Source: Rhodanobacter sp. LX-99 (GTDB lineage: Bacteria > Pseudomonadota > Gammaproteobacteria > Xanthomonadales > Rhodanobacteraceae). Taken from it: a stretch of DNA of 64,000 nucleotides. Shown in pieces: positions 33,587-42,240 of this stretch. Under the pieces are notes generated by a model, which was not told the origin of the DNA, did not search any database, and worked only from the letters and a program-made list of their open reading frames with translations. The stretch lies in the NCBI RefSeq assembly GCF_018599185.1, contig NZ_JAHFVL010000002.1:124001-188000 (forward strand). Direction: 5' to 3'. A program made the translations under genes and the position numbers. The stretch's first letter is position 1; each line of letters begins with the position of its first letter.

Positions 33587-35769
33587 GTCACTACTTCGCC
33601 ACCTGCCCGAAAGGCATGGAATACCTGCTGCGCGACGAACTGGTCGCGCTCGGCGCCAGCGACGTGCGCGAGGCGCTGGCCGGCGCACATTTCTCCGGTA
33701 CGCTGGAAACCGCCTACAAGGCCTGCCTGTGGTCGCGCCTGGCCAGTCGCATCCTGCTGCCGCTGGCCGAGTTCGACGCGGCCGACGACGACGCGCTGTA
33801 CCGCGGCGTGCAGGCGATCGACTGGAGCCAACACCTGGCCGCGCACGCCACCTTCGCGGTGGACGCCGGCACCGCGATGAGCAAGCTGACCCACAGCCAG
33901 TTCATCGGCCTGCGCACCAAGGACGCGGTGGTTGACCAGTTCCGCCAGCGCGACGGTTCGCGCCCGGGCATCGACACCGACGAACCCGATATCCGCATCA
34001 ACGTCCGCGTGCGCCGCGACCGCGCCACGCTGTCGCTGGACCTTGCCGGCTCGCCGCTGCACCGGCGCGGCTGGCGCGAGGAGCAGGGCGAGGCGCCGCT
34101 GAAGGAAAACCTCGCCGCCGCGATGCTGCTGCGCGCGCGCTGGCCGGAAGTGTACGCCGCCGGCGGCGCGCTGCTCGACCCGATGTGCGGCTCGGGCACC
34201 TTGCTGGTCGAAGGCGCGTTGATGGCGGCCGACGTGGCCCCCGGCCTGCGCCGCGAGTACTTCGGTTTCCTCGGCTGGCAACAGCACGACATCGCGTTGT
34301 GGCGCAGCCTGCTGGACGAAGCGAAACAGCGCGCCGAAACTGGCCTGCGCGGCCTGCGCAGCGTGTTCTTCGGCAGCGACGCCGACCCGCGCATGGTGCA
34401 GACGGCCAAACGCAACGCGCAGGCTGCGGGCGTGGCCGGTTTCTTCACCCTGGACAAGCAGGACGTGACCCATGCCGCGCCGCCGCCGGGCGTCGATTAC
34501 GGCCTGGTCATCACCAACCCGCCGTACGGCGAGCGGCTCGGCGATCACGCCGAGATGCCGAAGCTGTATCGCGCCGTGGGAGACACCTTGCGCAACCGCT
34601 TCAGCGGCTGGCGTGCCGCGGTACTGGCCGGCGACGTGGAGCTTGGGCGTGCGATGCAGTTGCATGCCGACAAGCGCTACGTGCTGTACAACGGCGCGCT
34701 GGAAACCGTGTTGCTGACGTTCGACCTGAAGCAACGCGACGAGAAGCCACGCGAGCCGAAGCCGCTGTCGGCCGGCGCGCAGATGCTGAAGAACCGGCTG
34801 GAGAAGAACGTCAAGCACCTGCGCAAACGGCTGCTGCGCGAGAATATCCACTGCTGGCGCGCCTACGACCAGGACCTGCCCGAATACGCCGCGGCGATCG
34901 ACGTCTACGGCGACACGAACGGCAACGACCACCTGCACATCCAGGAATATCGCGCACCGGCCGACATCCCGCCCGACGTGGCGCGGCTGCGCCTGCGCGA
35001 GATCGCCCGCGTCGCCGGCGAAGTGCTCGGCGTGCCGCGCGAACGCATTGCGCTGAAGACCCGCGAGCGCGGCAAGGGCGGCTCCAAGTACGGCCAGCTC
35101 GACCAGCGCAACGAGTTCATCGAAGTGGAGGAGGATGGCCTGAAGTTCCTGGTCAACCTTACCGATTACTTGGACACGGGCCTGTTCCTCGACCACCGGC
35201 TGGTGCGCGCGAAAGTGCGCGAACTGGCCGAGGGGCGCTGCTTCCTCAACCTGTTCGCCTACACCGCCACTGCCAGCGTGCACGCGGCGGCCGGCGGCGC
35301 GCTGGAAACCACCAGCGTGGATCTGTCCGCCACCTACCTGGAATGGGCTTCGCGCAATCTGGCGCTGAACGGTTTCAGCGGCGCCAGCCATCGCTTGATG
35401 CAGTTCGACGCACTGGAATTCCTGCAGCGCGACCGCGGCCATTACGGCTTGATCTTCGTCGACCCGCCTACGTTCTCCAACTCCAAGCGCGCCGAGGACT
35501 TCGACGTGCAGCGCGACCACGTGAAGCTGCTCGAGGCCTGCAACGAGCGGCTGACCCGCGACGGCGTGATCGTGTTTTCGAACAATTTCCGCCGCTTCAA
35601 GCTGGATCGCGAGGCGCTGGCGCAGCACTTCGAGATCGAGGACTGGACCACGCCCAGCATCCCGTTCGACTTCGCCCGCCGCGCCGATATCCACGGCTGC
35701 TGGCTGCTGCGCCGGCGCAAGGCTGACCCGGGGATCAACCCGTGGGATGCGGCGCGCATCAAAAGGTGA
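33583..35769 (+). CDS. rlmL: Bifunctional 23S rRNA methyltransferase RlmKL
   Basis: A 728-residue fusion enzyme that makes m2G2445 (RlmL half) and m7G2069 (RlmK half) in 23S rRNA. An N-terminal THUMP region (to about 160) leads to the first methyltransferase with LLDPMCGSGTLLVEGAL and catalytic NPPYGERLGD; the second begins about residue 400 with FLDHRLVR, CFLNLFAYTATASVHAA and DPPTFSNSKR. Length is as in E. coli RlmKL. The ATG at 33583 overlaps the hydrolase stop; MSHYFATCPKGMEYLL is the typical N-terminus. Confidence 0.96.
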   Translation: MSHYFATCPKGMEYLLRDELVALGASDVREALAGAHFSGTLETAYKACLWSRLASRILLPLAEFDAADDDALYRGVQAIDWSQHLAAHATFAVDAGTAMSKLTHSQFIGLRTKDAVVDQFRQRDGSRPGIDTDEPDIRINVRVRRDRATLSLDLAGSPLHRRGWREEQGEAPLKENLAAAMLLRARWPEVYAAGGALLDPMCGSGTLLVEGALMAADVAPGLRREYFGFLGWQQHDIALWRSLLDEAKQRAETGLRGLRSVFFGSDADPRMVQTAKRNAQAAGVAGFFTLDKQDVTHAAPPPGVDYGLVITNPPYGERLGDHAEMPKLYRAVGDTLRNRFSGWRAAVLAGDVELGRAMQLHADKRYVLYNGALETVLLTFDLKQRDEKPREPKPLSAGAQMLKNRLEKNVKHLRKRLLRENIHCWRAYDQDLPEYAAAIDVYGDTNGNDHLHIQEYRAPADIPPDVARLRLREIARVAGEVLGVPRERIALKTRERGKGGSKYGQLDQRNEFIEVEEDGLKFLVNLTDYLDTGLFLDHRLVRAKVRELAEGRCFLNLFAYTATASVHAAAGGALETTSVDLSATYLEWASRNLALNGFSGASHRLMQFDALEFLQRDRGHYGLIFVDPPTFSNSKRAEDFDVQRDHVKLLEACNERLTRDGVIVFSNNFRRFKLDREALAQHFEIEDWTTPSIPFDFARRADIHGCWLLRRRKADPGINPWDAARIKR

Positions 35770-35831
35770 ACCCTTCAGTTCACATTAAGCGTGATCCGAC
35801 GAGCATCCGCCCTGTACAACGGAGAACGATC

Positions 35832-36266
35832 ATGACCCAACGTATCAGCGGTGCAGGCAAGCTGGCAGCCATCGGTCTGGCAGTCGCAGCGGCAGTGGCG
35901 ATGCCACTGAGCGCGTCTGCGCGCGGTCATGGCTACCACGGCCACGGCGGTGGTTATTACGGCGGTTACCATGGCGGCTATCACGGTGGTTACTACGGCG
36001 GCCATGGCGGCCACTGGAGCGGCGGTCGCTGGATCGCCGGCGCGATCGTCACCGGTGCGGTGATCGGCCTGGTCGACAACGCGCTGCGCCCGGCGCCGGT
36101 GTACTACGGCGCGCCGGTGGTATACGGCCCGCCGCGCACGGTGATCTACGAGGATGCCCCGGTGGTGCGTCGTCGCGTGGTCGAGACGCGCACGGTGGTG
36201 TACGACGACCCGTACCAGACGCGCTACATCCGTGACGATGGCTACGATTACGACGACGGCGATTGA
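35832..36266 (+). CDS. Exported Gly/His/Tyr-rich protein
   Basis: A 144-residue protein with a signal peptide (AAIGLAVAAAVAMPLSASA, cleavage about residue 30). A low-complexity GYHGHGGGYYGGYHGG region follows, then one hydrophobic glycine-zipper-like segment (WIAGAIVTGAVIGLVDNAL) and a Tyr/Arg/Val-rich tail (VVRRRVVETRTVVYDD). Such proteins are common in proteobacteria and of unknown function. GGAGAACGATC precedes the ATG, and a strong terminator follows the gene, so it is monocistronic. Confidence 0.75.
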   Translation: MTQRISGAGKLAAIGLAVAAAVAMPLSASARGHGYHGHGGGYYGGYHGGYHGGYYGGHGGHWSGGRWIAGAIVTGAVIGLVDNALRPAPVYYGAPVVYGPPRTVIYEDAPVVRRRVVETRTVVYDDPYQTRYIRDDGYDYDDGD

Positions 36267-36295
36267 GTCCGGCGGTCACGCCACCACATCCGCTA

Positions 36296-36329
36296 CGAAG
36301 GGCCCGGCACGCCGGGCCCTTCGTTTTTC
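36296..36329 (+). terminator. Intrinsic terminator after the Gly-rich gene
   Basis: CGAAGGGCCCGG and CCGGGCCCTTCG form a 12-bp stem followed by TTTTTC, 30 bp past the stop. Confidence 0.9.
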
Positions 36330-36353
36330 AGTGCACCCTGACGTTGCACCCGT

Positions 36354-36800
36354 TCAATGGGCGGGCATGGCCGTCGGCTGCTCGGCGCCGCTGCCATGGC
36401 GCGTGGCGCGGGCACTGAGCTGATCGAAGCGTTCCTTGTCGATCTTGCTGACCGACTGGATCGCGCACGGCGGCTGGTAGCGTGAGTGCACGGTCTCGCC
36501 CACCTCGCCGCAGATGCGGCTGCGATTGACGACGGTATTGGACGGGTTGGCGCGGAAGATCAGCCCGGGCGGCGGAGTGCCCAGTCGCGGGCAGTCGCTC
36601 TGCAACGTCACCAGGTAGCGTTTGGGACCGGTGCGCACGATGGCGGTGCGGGCGTCCACGATGTGCCATTCGTTGATCTGGGTAGTGTCGATGCAATCAG
36701 CTGCAGGCAGCGGTGATCGGGCGGGCGCCGTCTCGGCGGCCTGCGCAGCACCGACGCCGATGGTGAGAGCGAGCAGCAGGGCGGGAAGGATCGTTTTCAT
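36354..36800 (-). CDS. DUF6491 family exported protein
   Basis: A 148-residue protein with a signal peptide (TILPALLLALTIGVGAAQA). The mature part has the pattern of a Xanthomonad-restricted family: CIDTTQINEWHIVDARTAIV, RYLVTLQSDCPRL, ICGEVGETVHSRYQPPCAI; four cysteines probably pair. Function unknown. The ATG at 36800 has GAGGTGACGCCC before it. A perfect inverted repeat CCGTGA/TCACGG (36836-36853) lies upstream and may overlap its promoter. Confidence 0.75.
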   Translation of the reverse strand: MKTILPALLLALTIGVGAAQAAETAPARSPLPAADCIDTTQINEWHIVDARTAIVRTGPKRYLVTLQSDCPRLGTPPPGLIFRANPSNTVVNRSRICGEVGETVHSRYQPPCAIQSVSKIDKERFDQLSARATRHGSGAEQPTAMPAH

Positions 36801-37036
36801 GGGCGTCACCTCGTCTGTTTCGGGTAATACGCATACCGTGAATTCAGTCACGGGGGCTGTATGCCGGCCCGCATCGGCACGGGCATGGGGGAAGCGCGCT
36901 GCAAAGTATCTGCCATCTTCATATCACAAGAAGTGAACGGTTGACGCGGCATGCTGGCTGACATGCGTTTGAGCGATAAGACACTCGATACCCACTGCAA
37001 CGCGACCGCCTTGCCGGCCGTACCAAGGGAGTCGCG

Positions 37037-38287
37037 ATGACGACCTGGCACTCGTCCGCACCTGCAGGCATCGCGACCCGATTCCTGCAGGTGCGGCAGC
37101 GGACACTGGAACTCTGTGCCGGCCTCAGCGCGGAAGACCTGCAACTGCAGTCGATGCCCGACGCCAGCCCCGGCAAGTGGCACCTGGCGCATACCAGCTG
37201 GTTCTTCGAGCAGTTCGTGCTGGGCCGCGACCCGGCCTACCGGCCGCGCGATCCGGCGTGGCATTACCTGTTCAATTCCTACTACCAGTCGGTCGGGCCG
37301 ATGCACGCACGGCCGCAACGTGGCCTGCTGTCGCGGCCGTCGCTGGACGAGGTGCGCGACTACCGGCGCTACATCGACGACGCGGTAGGTGAACTGCTCA
37401 ACCGCGCCGACGACGCGGAGCTGCCCGGGCTGGTCGAGCTGGGCCTGCAGCACGAGCAGCAGCACCAGGAACTGCTGTTGACCGACATCAAGCACGCGTT
37501 CTGGTGCAACCCGTTGCAGCCGGCCTATCGCGCACCGATCGCCGCGTCGGTAGACGCGAAAGCCGTGCCGCTGCGCTTCGTCGATGGCCGCGAGGGCATC
37601 GTCGAGATCGGCCATCGTGGCGAGGGCTTCGCGTTCGACAACGAGACCCCACGCCATCGCACCCTGCTGCAGCCGCATGCACTGGCCAATCGGTTGGTGA
37701 CCAATGCCGAATACCTGGCCTTCGTGCGCGAAGGCGGCTACCGCGAACCCGGGCTGTGGTTGTCCGACGGCTGGGCCACGCTGCAGCGCGAGGGCTGGCA
37801 GCATCCGATCTACTGGCAGGACGACCTGGCCAGCGAGTTCACCCTGGCCGGCGTGCGTGAACTCGATCCGCACGAGCCGGTCTGCCATCTCAGTTATTAC
37901 GAGGCCGAGGCGTTCGCGCGCTGGGCCGGTGCGCGGCTGCCCACCGAAGCCGAGTGGGAATCGGCGGCGCAGGGCGTCGCGATCGACGGCAACCTGCAGG
38001 ACGCGCAACGCTTCCAGCCGCATGCGGCGCGCGGCGGCGCCGGCCTGCTGCAGCTGTACGGCGACGTGTGGGAGTGGACCGCCTCGCCCTACGTCAGCTA
38101 CCCGGGCTTCCGCCCGCTGCCCGGTTCGCTGGGCGAGTACAACGGCAAATTCATGTGCGGCCAGTGGGTGTTGCGCGGCGGTTCCTGCGTCACCCCGCGC
38201 GAGCATATTCGCGCCAGTTACCGCAATTTCTTTCCACCCCAGGCCCGCTGGCAGTTTGCCGGGCTACGACTGGGACAGGACCGATGA
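37037..38287 (+). CDS. egtB: Ergothioneine biosynthesis protein EgtB
   Basis: A 416-residue non-heme iron sulfoxide synthase that joins trimethylhistidine (hercynine) to a thiol donor. The N-terminal DinB-like domain has the first iron His in KWHLAHTSWFFEQFVL and the second and third in LQHEQQHQELLLTD (HxxxH). The C-terminal FGE-sulfatase domain ends with GGSCVTPREHIRASYRNFFPP and WQFAGLRLG, the usual EgtB signature. The ATG at 37037 follows GGGAGTCGCG. It overlaps egtD by ATGA. Thiol donor (cysteine or gamma-glutamylcysteine) cannot be told; no egtA, egtC or egtE is adjacent. Confidence 0.93.
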   Translation: MTTWHSSAPAGIATRFLQVRQRTLELCAGLSAEDLQLQSMPDASPGKWHLAHTSWFFEQFVLGRDPAYRPRDPAWHYLFNSYYQSVGPMHARPQRGLLSRPSLDEVRDYRRYIDDAVGELLNRADDAELPGLVELGLQHEQQHQELLLTDIKHAFWCNPLQPAYRAPIAASVDAKAVPLRFVDGREGIVEIGHRGEGFAFDNETPRHRTLLQPHALANRLVTNAEYLAFVREGGYREPGLWLSDGWATLQREGWQHPIYWQDDLASEFTLAGVRELDPHEPVCHLSYYEAEAFARWAGARLPTEAEWESAAQGVAIDGNLQDAQRFQPHAARGGAGLLQLYGDVWEWTASPYVSYPGFRPLPGSLGEYNGKFMCGQWVLRGGSCVTPREHIRASYRNFFPPQARWQFAGLRLGQDR

Positions 38288-39273
38288 GCAGCGTGCAACC
38301 CTGTGGCATCAGCGACGACGACCGCCGCCCGCCGTCAAGCGATCTTCTGGAAGTCGTCCAGCGCGGCCTCGGCGCGAAGCCCAAGCGGCTGCCGTCGTGG
38401 CTGTTCTACGACGAGCGCGGGTCGATGCTGTTCGAACGGATCTGCGAGCAGCCGGAGTATTACCTCACGCGCTGCGAGATCGCGCTGATGGATGAACACG
38501 CGGCCAGCATCGCCGATGAACTGGGCAGCGGGGTACGCCTGGTCGAGTACGGCAGCGGCAATGCGCACAAGACCCGCATGCTGCTCGAACGCCTGCATGC
38601 GCCGGTGGCCTACGTGCCGGTGGAGATTTCGCCGGAGCCGTTGCGGCAAAGTGTCGAGCAACTGGCGGCGGCGTTCCCGCAGCTGCCGCTGCAGCCGTTG
38701 TGCGCGGATTTCAGCAAGCCGCTGCGGCTGCCGATTCCGCCACGCGCGCCGCGGCGCACCGTGCTGTACTTTCCCGGCTCCACCATCGGCAATTTCGAGA
38801 ACCGCGAAGCCGCCGTGCTGCTGCGCAAGATGCGCAACGAGATGGGCGACGCCGGCGGCATCCTGATCGGAGTGGACCTGAAGAAGGATCCGGCCGTCAT
38901 CGAAGCGGCCTACAACGACCGCGCCGGCGTCACCGTCGAGTTCACCCTGAACATGCTGGCGCGGCTGAACCGCGAGATAGGCAGCAACTTCGAGCTGTCG
39001 GCGTTCGTCCATCGCGCGCACTACAACCCGATGGCCGGGCGCATCGAGACGCACATCGTCAGCCGCCGCGAGCAGCAGGTCAAAGTCGGCCGCGTGAACG
39101 TGCCGTTCCGCGCCGACGAGGCGATCCAGGTCGAGTACAGCTGCAAGTATTCGCTGGAGGATTTCGCCGCGCTGGCTGCCCGCGCCGGGTTGGCCGTGAA
39201 GCACGTGTGGACCGACCCGCAACGGATGTTCAGCGTGCAGTACCTGGTGCGCGCCAGCACACTCGCGCGCTGA
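38284..39273 (+). CDS. egtD: L-histidine N(alpha)-methyltransferase EgtD
   Basis: A 329-residue SAM-dependent enzyme that trimethylates histidine to hercynine, the first step of ergothioneine synthesis. LFYDERGSMLFERICEQPEYYLTRCE is the hallmark N-terminus; the SAM site is LVEYGSGNAHKTRMLL; FPGSTIGNFE and GVDLKKDP follow; FVHRAHYNP and the substrate-binding EYSCKYS are present. Full family length. Translationally coupled to egtB. Confidence 0.94.
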   Translation: MSSVQPCGISDDDRRPPSSDLLEVVQRGLGAKPKRLPSWLFYDERGSMLFERICEQPEYYLTRCEIALMDEHAASIADELGSGVRLVEYGSGNAHKTRMLLERLHAPVAYVPVEISPEPLRQSVEQLAAAFPQLPLQPLCADFSKPLRLPIPPRAPRRTVLYFPGSTIGNFENREAAVLLRKMRNEMGDAGGILIGVDLKKDPAVIEAAYNDRAGVTVEFTLNMLARLNREIGSNFELSAFVHRAHYNPMAGRIETHIVSRREQQVKVGRVNVPFRADEAIQVEYSCKYSLEDFAALAARAGLAVKHVWTDPQRMFSVQYLVRASTLAR

Positions 39274-39309
39274 GCGCGAGGCGGCGCGCGCCTGCCGCCT
39301 CCACTTGCC

Positions 39310-40815
39310 TCATTTCACGCCGTACAACGCCTTCACGTCGCTGGTCAGCGCGGCCTGGCTGTCGGGGCGCGCGTAGAACATGTGGCCGCCGGGGTAGTTC
39401 TTCACCTGCACGCGGGTCGGGTCGCCCATCGCCGGCATCTGGTCGACGATCAGCACCGAAGCCATGAACGGGCAGGACAGGTCGTCCCAGCCGTGCGCGA
39501 TCAGCACGCGCAGGCCCGGATCGTTGGCGACCGCCTCGCGCAGTTGCGATACCGAGCCCTTGTTCGCGTCCTTGTCCTCGTGCCACAGCTTGTTCACCTC
39601 GTAGCTGAGCGCGTTGTAGCGGCCGTCGTATTTCCAACCCACGGTCCGGGTGACGAAGTCGACCATCGCCGTGGTGGTGGGTGCGATGATGCCGTTGAGG
39701 ATCGGGTCGCCGGTCTGCTGGTGCGGCGCGTACGGGAACGGGTCCCACGCGGTGACGTTGGAGTCGTAGCGGCTGCCAAGCTTGCCTTCGGCGCGGTACA
39801 CCTCGCGCAGGTAGGCCTGGGTTTCGATGCGTCCGCCGGAGCGCTTCACGAACAGCGGGTCGAGTCCGGTCAGCTCGGTGACTTTCTTCACTACGCGATC
39901 GGTGGCCTGCGGATCGGAGCGGCCGCGCATCAGGTCGCTGGCGTATTCGCCGCGGGTGTACTCGATGATCGGCGCCATCGCCTCGGCGCTGAGCTTGTGC
40001 TCGCGCTCCAGGTGCGCGGCGGCGATCGAAGGCAGGGTGAGCATCCACGGCAGCGGCGACACGTTCTCGTCGTCCGATGCCGCCGGGTCGAGATAGGGCG
40101 ACAGCAGCACCACGCCGTTCATCGCCACGCCGAGCCGGGTCTGCAGGTACTCGGTGATGCGCGGGCCGCGGAAGCCGCCGTAGCTTTCACCGACCAGGTA
40201 CTTGCGCGAGCTCATGCGGCCGTTCTTGACCAGCCAGTCGTAGACGATGCGCGACAGGTACTGGATGTCGCTGTCGGTGCTGTAGAACTGCTTGGTCGCT
40301 TCCTTGTCGTCGACCAGCGCGCGGCTGTAGCCGGTGCCTACGGGATCGATGAACACCAGGTCGGTGAAGCCCAGCCACGTGCCGGGGTTGTCGTGCAGCG
40401 TCGCCGGGTCGGACGGGTTGTCGCCCTCGACGCCGAAGTTCACCCTCTTCGGCCCGATCGCGCCGAGATTCAGGTACACCGACGAGGCGCCGGGGCCACC
40501 GTTGAGCGCGAACGTCACCGGCCGGTCCTTGCCGGGCATGGTGTAGGCGGTGAACACCACTTCGCCGGTGGTCTTGCCCTTGTCGTCGCGCACCGGCAGC
40601 GAGCCGACGGTGACCGTGTACTTGAGCGTGCGGCCATCCACCGTGGCCGATTGCGTTACGTGCGCATCGGCAGGCAGCGGCGGCAGCTGGAAGCCGCCGC
40701 TGCCTGCCGTATCCGGCGCCGCCGGCTTGTGGGTGTCGGCGGCGAAGGCGGGGGCGGCGTTGCAGGCGGCCAGCACGAAGGCTGCCAGCAGGACAGATCG
40801 CAGGGACTTGCGCAC
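39310..40815 (-). CDS. S10 family serine carboxypeptidase-like peptidase
   Basis: A 501-residue exported protein with an N-terminal signal (LLAAFVLAACNAAPAFA). S10 landmarks: FALNGGPGASSVYLNLGAIGP (oxyanion hole), VGTGYSRAL, nucleophile GESYGGFRGPRI, catalytic Asp in LIAHGWDDLSCPF and His in YPGGHMFYARPDSQ. A carboxypeptidase role in the periplasm is expected. A GC-rich hairpin (GAGGCGG/CCGCCTC, 39278-39301) lies between its 3' end and that of egtD. Confidence 0.9.
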   Translation of the reverse strand: MRKSLRSVLLAAFVLAACNAAPAFAADTHKPAAPDTAGSGGFQLPPLPADAHVTQSATVDGRTLKYTVTVGSLPVRDDKGKTTGEVVFTAYTMPGKDRPVTFALNGGPGASSVYLNLGAIGPKRVNFGVEGDNPSDPATLHDNPGTWLGFTDLVFIDPVGTGYSRALVDDKEATKQFYSTDSDIQYLSRIVYDWLVKNGRMSSRKYLVGESYGGFRGPRITEYLQTRLGVAMNGVVLLSPYLDPAASDDENVSPLPWMLTLPSIAAAHLEREHKLSAEAMAPIIEYTRGEYASDLMRGRSDPQATDRVVKKVTELTGLDPLFVKRSGGRIETQAYLREVYRAEGKLGSRYDSNVTAWDPFPYAPHQQTGDPILNGIIAPTTTAMVDFVTRTVGWKYDGRYNALSYEVNKLWHEDKDANKGSVSQLREAVANDPGLRVLIAHGWDDLSCPFMASVLIVDQMPAMGDPTRVQVKNYPGGHMFYARPDSQAALTSDVKALYGVK

Positions 40816-40897
40816 GGTTTTTCCTCGCGGGCGAAAGCGGCCAGCTTAACCGGCCGCGCCGTGGCGGGGGTGTGCGTAAAGGCATGGGTGATCGCGG

Positions 40898-41524
40898 TCA
40901 GCGCGCTGCCAGCGCCGCGGGTTCCAGCCTGCCGCACGACGGCGCCACGCGCTCCATCCAGCGCTCGAACGCCAGCGTGAAATTCTGCAGCGACTGCACG
41001 GTGGCCAGGTCGGTCAGCGTGCCGTCCGCATCGAAGCGGCTGGCCGCGTTCGCCACGAACAGGGTCGGGGTGGGCATCACCAGGGCACCGCAGGTGTGCA
41101 GCACCTGGCGCAGCGAGGCCTGCGCCATGCGCGTACCCCACGGACCGCTGCTGGCGCCGAGTACGCCGACGGGTTTCTCCGACAGCACGTCGCCCGCGGG
41201 GCTTTCGCGCGAGAGCCAGTCCAGCGCGTTCTTCAGCACGCCGGGCATGGCATGGTTGTACTCGGGTGTGGCGATGATCAGGCCGTCCGCGGCGGCGATC
41301 GCCGCGCGCAGCGCCCGCACGCCGGCGGGGCCGGCCGGTTCGCGCTGCTCCAGGTCCTCGTCGAACAGCGGCACGGCGGACAGCGCGTCGTAGACGTCCA
41401 GTCGCAGCGTCGCCGGCGCCTGGGCCACGGCCGCCTGCAGCAGGCGGCGGTTCCAGGAATCGCGGCGCAGGCTGCCGGCGAGGCACAGCACGCGGCGGGC
41501 GGGAGTCGTATGGAAAGCGGTCAT
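40898..41524 (-). CDS. NADPH-dependent FMN reductase family protein
   Basis: A 208-residue flavodoxin-like protein: VLCLAGSLRRDSWNRRLLQAA (phosphate-binding GS-xR-xxS-N), LIIATPEYNHAMPGVLKNALDWLSR, and GVLGASSGPWGTRMAQASLRQVL are the family core (ChrR/YieF-like quinone or chromate reductases). The ATG at 41524 follows GGAGATACCGAG; an upstream ATG is less likely. Second gene after the LysE-type exporter (25 bp gap). Confidence 0.88.
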   Translation of the reverse strand: MTAFHTTPARRVLCLAGSLRRDSWNRRLLQAAVAQAPATLRLDVYDALSAVPLFDEDLEQREPAGPAGVRALRAAIAAADGLIIATPEYNHAMPGVLKNALDWLSRESPAGDVLSEKPVGVLGASSGPWGTRMAQASLRQVLHTCGALVMPTPTLFVANAASRFDADGTLTDLATVQSLQNFTLAFERWMERVAPSCGRLEPAALAAR

Positions 41525-41549
41525 CTCGGTATCTCCGGTGAGCAAAGAA

Positions 41550-42146
41550 TCAGGGTTCGATCAGCAGCAGGAAGGCGCAGGCGACCAGCAGGGCGCCCAT
41601 CGCGATGTCGACGCCGCGGCGGACCGTGGGGCGTACCAGCCAGCGGGCCAGCCACGCGCCCAGCGCGGCCCACAGCAGCAGGCACAGGGTGGGGATCAGC
41701 ACGAACAGTCCGGCCAGCGGCAGGTAATCGCGCGGGCCGGCGGCCGGCACCGCCGCCAGCACGGTCAGCACGATCACCCAGCTTTTCGGGTTGAGGAACT
41801 GGAAGCCGATCAGGCCAAGCGTCCCGGCCGGCAAGGTTGCCGAGGTCGCGGCGGTGTGTCGTGGCGCGATGCCGGCGGCGCACAGCGATACCCCGAGCCA
41901 GACCAGGTACAGGGCGCCGATCATGCCGGTCCAGCGCCGCAGGGGCGGATGCGTGACGAACGCTGCACCGGCACCCAGCGCCATCACGGCAAGCAGCAGC
42001 AGGCCGCCGCACACGATGCCGATGATCGCCGGCATCGCGCCGCGCAGGCCGGCATGCCCTGCCGCGCGCAGCACCACCAGGTTGTTCGGGCCGGGCGTGA
42101 TCGCGGCCACGCAGAGCAGGCCGCACGCGGCGAGCAACGGATCCAT
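41550..42146 (-). CDS. LysE/RhtB family amino-acid exporter
   Basis: A 198-residue membrane protein with about six helices. ITPGPNNLVVLRAAGHAGLRGAMPAIIGI is the family signature at the first loop, followed by LYLVWLGVSL and FQFLNPKSWVIVLTVL. It exports amino acids or similar metabolites. It is transcribed away from the LysR gene, with a palindrome in the shared 92-bp region, so LysR control is likely. Confidence 0.9.
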   Translation of the reverse strand: MDPLLAACGLLCVAAITPGPNNLVVLRAAGHAGLRGAMPAIIGIVCGGLLLLAVMALGAGAAFVTHPPLRRWTGMIGALYLVWLGVSLCAAGIAPRHTAATSATLPAGTLGLIGFQFLNPKSWVIVLTVLAAVPAAGPRDYLPLAGLFVLIPTLCLLLWAALGAWLARWLVRPTVRRGVDIAMGALLVACAFLLLIEP

Positions 42147-42219
42147 GGCATGTCCTTCATCGCTAATGGTCGAATGAAGTACATACTCGGGTCTGCAGCT
42201 GGTCTGTGCCTGGCAATTT

Positions 42220-42240
42220 ATGGTCTAGAATTACGACCAT
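42220..42240. promoter_or_regulatory. Palindrome overlapping the LysR start codon (probable operator)
   Basis: ATGGTC and GACCAT flank nine bases (TAGAATTAC). The right arm includes the first two bases of the LysR-family ATG. A further ATGGTC half-site occurs at 42166-42171 close to the lysE-like start. The arrangement fits autoregulation plus control of the divergent exporter gene. Confidence 0.45.

Noticed and set aside
36836..36853. Perfect CCGTGA/TCACGG inverted repeat as a definite operator of the DUF6491 gene.
   Set aside because: Only 6-bp arms and a weak promoter context; noted under the gene but not called as a site.
37037..38287. EgtB homologue as SenA of selenoneine synthesis or as OvoA.
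   Set aside because: No SenB/SenC genes are adjacent, the partner is EgtD, and the fused methyltransferase domain of OvoA is absent.
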